Of a DNA stretch of 24,455 nt, positions 22,648 to 24,455 are shown one piece after another (position 1 is the stretch's first letter; every line of letters begins with the position of its first letter). The translations under genes and the position numbers were made by a program. A model generated the notes under the pieces. The model had not been told where the DNA came from and made no database searches. It saw only the letters and a list, made by a program, of their open reading frames with translations. The stretch is from assembly GCA_003562535.1 (NCBI GenBank), contig PWUP01000146.1, forward strand, positions 1 to 24,455, given 5' to 3'. Source of the DNA: Gammaproteobacteria bacterium (GTDB taxonomy: Bacteria > Pseudomonadota > Gammaproteobacteria > Competibacterales > Competibacteraceae).

Positions 22648-23985
22648 CTATGGCATGGAGCGCTTTACCGCCTCGGCCAGTTCTTCGGCAACAGCGGTCA
22701 CTAGGGCTAAATCACGTCCTTCCACCATGACCCGAATCAACGGCTCGGTGCCTGATGGACGCAATAAGATCCGCCCTTGCTGACCAAGCTGCTGTTGTAG
22801 TGCCTGCATCACCGTTTGTACGGGTTCGCACTGGTCTAAATCAAACGCATGACGTAGGGGGACATTGATCATATGTTGTGGAAATTTATGCATCCCACTG
22901 AGTAAATCGTCCAAACTTTGACCGGTGTCCGCCATAGCCAACAAGACTTGCAAGGCAGCGACAATGCCATCGCCGGTGGTGTTTTTGTCAAGACAGATGA
23001 TATGCCCTGAGCTTTCACCGCCTAAAACTAAGCCATCGGCACGCAAACGCTCCAAAATGTAGCGATCCCCGACTTTCACCCGCTGCAGATGTAACCCGTG
23101 TTCCGCTAAGGCCAATTCCAGACCCAGATTACTCATTTGGGTGCCTACGACGACGGTTTCATCGGCACCGCAACGGCGGCGATGGGTGGCGATGATGTAA
23201 AGGATTTCATCACCGTCTATTGTCTCGCCACGCCGATTTACCAAAATTAAGCGATCGCCATCCCCATCGAAGGCAATGCCTAAATCGGCTTGATGCTCGA
23301 CGACGGCTTGTTGCAAGGCGCTCGGTTCGGTAGAGCCACACTGGGCATTAATGTTCAGACCGTCCGGCTTGATCGCTAGCGGGATAACCTGGGCGCCGAG
23401 TTCGGTAAATACATTGGGGGCAATATGATAGGTTGCACCATTCGCACAATCAACGACTAATTTCAGACCTTGCAAATTCAGGCTGGAAGGCACCGTACTT
23501 TTGCAAAACTCGATATAGCGCCCGGCGGCGTCAAACAAGCGTTCGGCCTTGCCGAGTTCAGCCGGTGCGACCGTGCTCAGGGGTTCGTCGAGTACGGATT
23601 CAATTTGGTATTCAACAGTATCAGCGAGTTTATAGCCGTCATGAGCAAAAAACTTAAGGCCGTTATCGGGAAAACCGTTATGGGAGGCGCTGATGACAAT
23701 GCCCGCGCTGGCGCGTAGGGTACGGGTTAAATAGGCCACACCTGGTGTTGGCATCGGACCCAATAGCGCAATATCTAGGCCAGCGGCGGATAAACCAGCC
23801 TCCAAAGCCGATTCAAACATATAACCCGAAATGCGCGTATCTTTGCCAATCAATACTTTATTACGATTTTGGTGGCGTAAAGCCCGACCTGCCGCCCAAC
23901 CCAACCGCAGCATGAAGTCAGGAGTGATTGGCGCGAGACCGACTCGGCCACGGATTCCATCGGTTCCAAAATAACGCTTGCTCAC
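22648..23985 (-). CDS. glmM: Phosphoglucosamine mutase
   Basis: GlmM converts glucosamine 6-phosphate to glucosamine 1-phosphate on the way to UDP-GlcNAc for peptidoglycan and LPS. It has 445 residues, the usual length. It starts MSKRYFGTDGIRG. The phosphoserine loop is GIVISASHNG with catalytic Ser101, the metal site is FDGDGDR, and the sugar/phosphate loops are GGESSGH and LRPSGTEPLIRVMVEG. The loop after the catalytic Ser reads SHNGFPDNG, where homologues usually have SHNPFYDNG or SHNPHDDNG; the site otherwise looks intact. The start is GTG 23985, with AAGGG six bases upstream. An intrinsic terminator separates it from ftsH, and the folP gene usual at this position is absent. Confidence 0.97.
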   Translation of the reverse strand: MSKRYFGTDGIRGRVGLAPITPDFMLRLGWAAGRALRHQNRNKVLIGKDTRISGYMFESALEAGLSAAGLDIALLGPMPTPGVAYLTRTLRASAGIVISASHNGFPDNGLKFFAHDGYKLADTVEYQIESVLDEPLSTVAPAELGKAERLFDAAGRYIEFCKSTVPSSLNLQGLKLVVDCANGATYHIAPNVFTELGAQVIPLAIKPDGLNINAQCGSTEPSALQQAVVEHQADLGIAFDGDGDRLILVNRRGETIDGDEILYIIATHRRRCGADETVVVGTQMSNLGLELALAEHGLHLQRVKVGDRYILERLRADGLVLGGESSGHIICLDKNTTGDGIVAALQVLLAMADTGQSLDDLLSGMHKFPQHMINVPLRHAFDLDQCEPVQTVMQALQQQLGQQGRILLRPSGTEPLIRVMVEGRDLALVTAVAEELAEAVKRSMP

Positions 23986-24026
23986 AGGATGCCCTTAATT
24001 ATGCGGTGTGATGAAGCGGGTAGCGT

Positions 24027-24067
24027 AAAAAAAAAACCCCCTGTCTGCAAGCAAAACAGGAGGGTTT
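24027..24067 (-). terminator. Intrinsic terminator after ftsH
   Basis: Read on the minus strand, AACCCTCCTGT pairs with ACAGGGGGTT (one bulged base) around an 11-base loop, and ten T follow directly. It lies about 48 bp past the ftsH stop and upstream of glmM, so glmM probably has its own promoter between about 23986 and 24026 or depends on read-through. Confidence 0.88.
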
Positions 24068-24114
24068 GAGTGGTAATCCCCCAAGCTATGAGGGAACAGT
24101 ACGCTCAGCGCTAA

Positions 24115-24455
24115 TCAGAGCTGCTCAGCCGGACCACCAATCGGCGGCGGGCCACTGGGCTGTTCCTTGCCAGACACCGACTCGCCAGACATCGGTGGCT
24201 TGCGTTGGTCATCGGGATTCCAGTCTTTAGGTTCACGCGGTTCCCGACCTTCCATAATATCCTTGATCTGATCAGCATCAATGGTTTCGTATTTCATCAA
24301 CGCTTCAGACATGGCATGCAGTATGTCCATGCTGTCACGGAGGATCTGCTCGGCACGTTGGTAATTGCGGTTGATGAAACTGCGGATTTCTTCATCGATG
24401 GCATGAGCCGTTTCATCGGAGACGCTTTTATGGCGGGTCACCGAACGTCCGAGAA
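24115..24455 (-). CDS. ftsH: ATP-dependent zinc metalloprotease FtsH, C-terminal end (cut by window end)
   Basis: FtsH is the membrane-anchored AAA+ protease that degrades LpxC, sigma32 and damaged membrane proteins in E. coli. Only the last 113 residues are in the window. The frame is open to the edge and begins LGRSVTRHKSVSDETAHAID, followed by RNYQRAEQILRDSMDILHAMSEAL and MKYETIDADQIKDIM, the end of the peptidase domain as in E. coli FtsH. The tail is proline- and glycine-rich. The zinc and ATP sites lie outside the window. The GTG at 24441 is internal. The gene ends at a strong terminator. Confidence 0.95.
   Translation of the reverse strand, partial: LGRSVTRHKSVSDETAHAIDEEIRSFINRNYQRAEQILRDSMDILHAMSEALMKYETIDADQIKDIMEGREPREPKDWNPDDQRKPPMSGESVSGKEQPSGPPPIGGPAEQL

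Overview
The window looks like the chromosome of a gammaproteobacterium. The evidence is a ParC and UbiG close to the E. coli proteins, the order glmM-tpiA-secG-tRNA-Leu(GAG), and a Pseudomonas-like block mtaD-ubiG-mupP/gph-yciK. The family cannot be fixed from sequence alone. A stand-alone HNH protein, a DUF29 protein and a kinase/Sel1/FGE fusion would suit a Thiotrichales-, Chromatiales- or Competibacter-like lineage, but that is only a guess. Almost everything is conserved housekeeping DNA. I see no prophage, transposase, CRISPR array, rRNA or reverse transcriptase.

Layout. 1-2587 (+): the 3' end of parC (cut by the window), then gcvT. 2575-4111 (-): an apparent operon lrgA-lrgB-DUF29. 4222-7784 (+): mtaD, ubiG, a MupP-type phosphatase and yciK, covering SAH/MTA deamination, ubiquinone methylation, probable peptidoglycan recycling and an SDR. 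7770-11677 (-): yciO, trpS, scpA, scpB and rluB, tightly packed with 4-8 bp overlaps from trpS onward. 11763-14588 (-): PEP carboxylase. 14611-17370 (-): a 919-residue fusion of TPR-like region, degenerate protein kinase, Sel1 repeats and FGE/C-type-lectin fold. 17445-20437 (-): pntA-pntB, the proton-translocating transhydrogenase. 20686-21291 (+): HNH nuclease. 21321-24455 (-): a bidirectional terminator, tRNA-Leu(GAG), secG, tpiA, glmM, a terminator, and the 3' end of ftsH (cut by the window).

The most unusual locus is 14611-17370. Its kinase-like domain has lost the HRD Asp, the following Lys and the DFG Asp, so it is predicted to be a pseudokinase. Its C terminus has the GGSW...R...GFR layout typical of FGE/C-type-lectin proteins, including many diversity-generating-retroelement targets, but it lacks the catalytic FGE cysteines. 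Neither a reverse transcriptase nor a template repeat is in the window. The gene sits 22 bp upstream of ppc on the same strand.

Smaller points are a TrpS with a predicted [4Fe-4S] cysteine motif, a YciK-type SDR without its catalytic Ser, the absence of folP between ftsH and glmM, and a DUF29 gene coupled to lrgAB.
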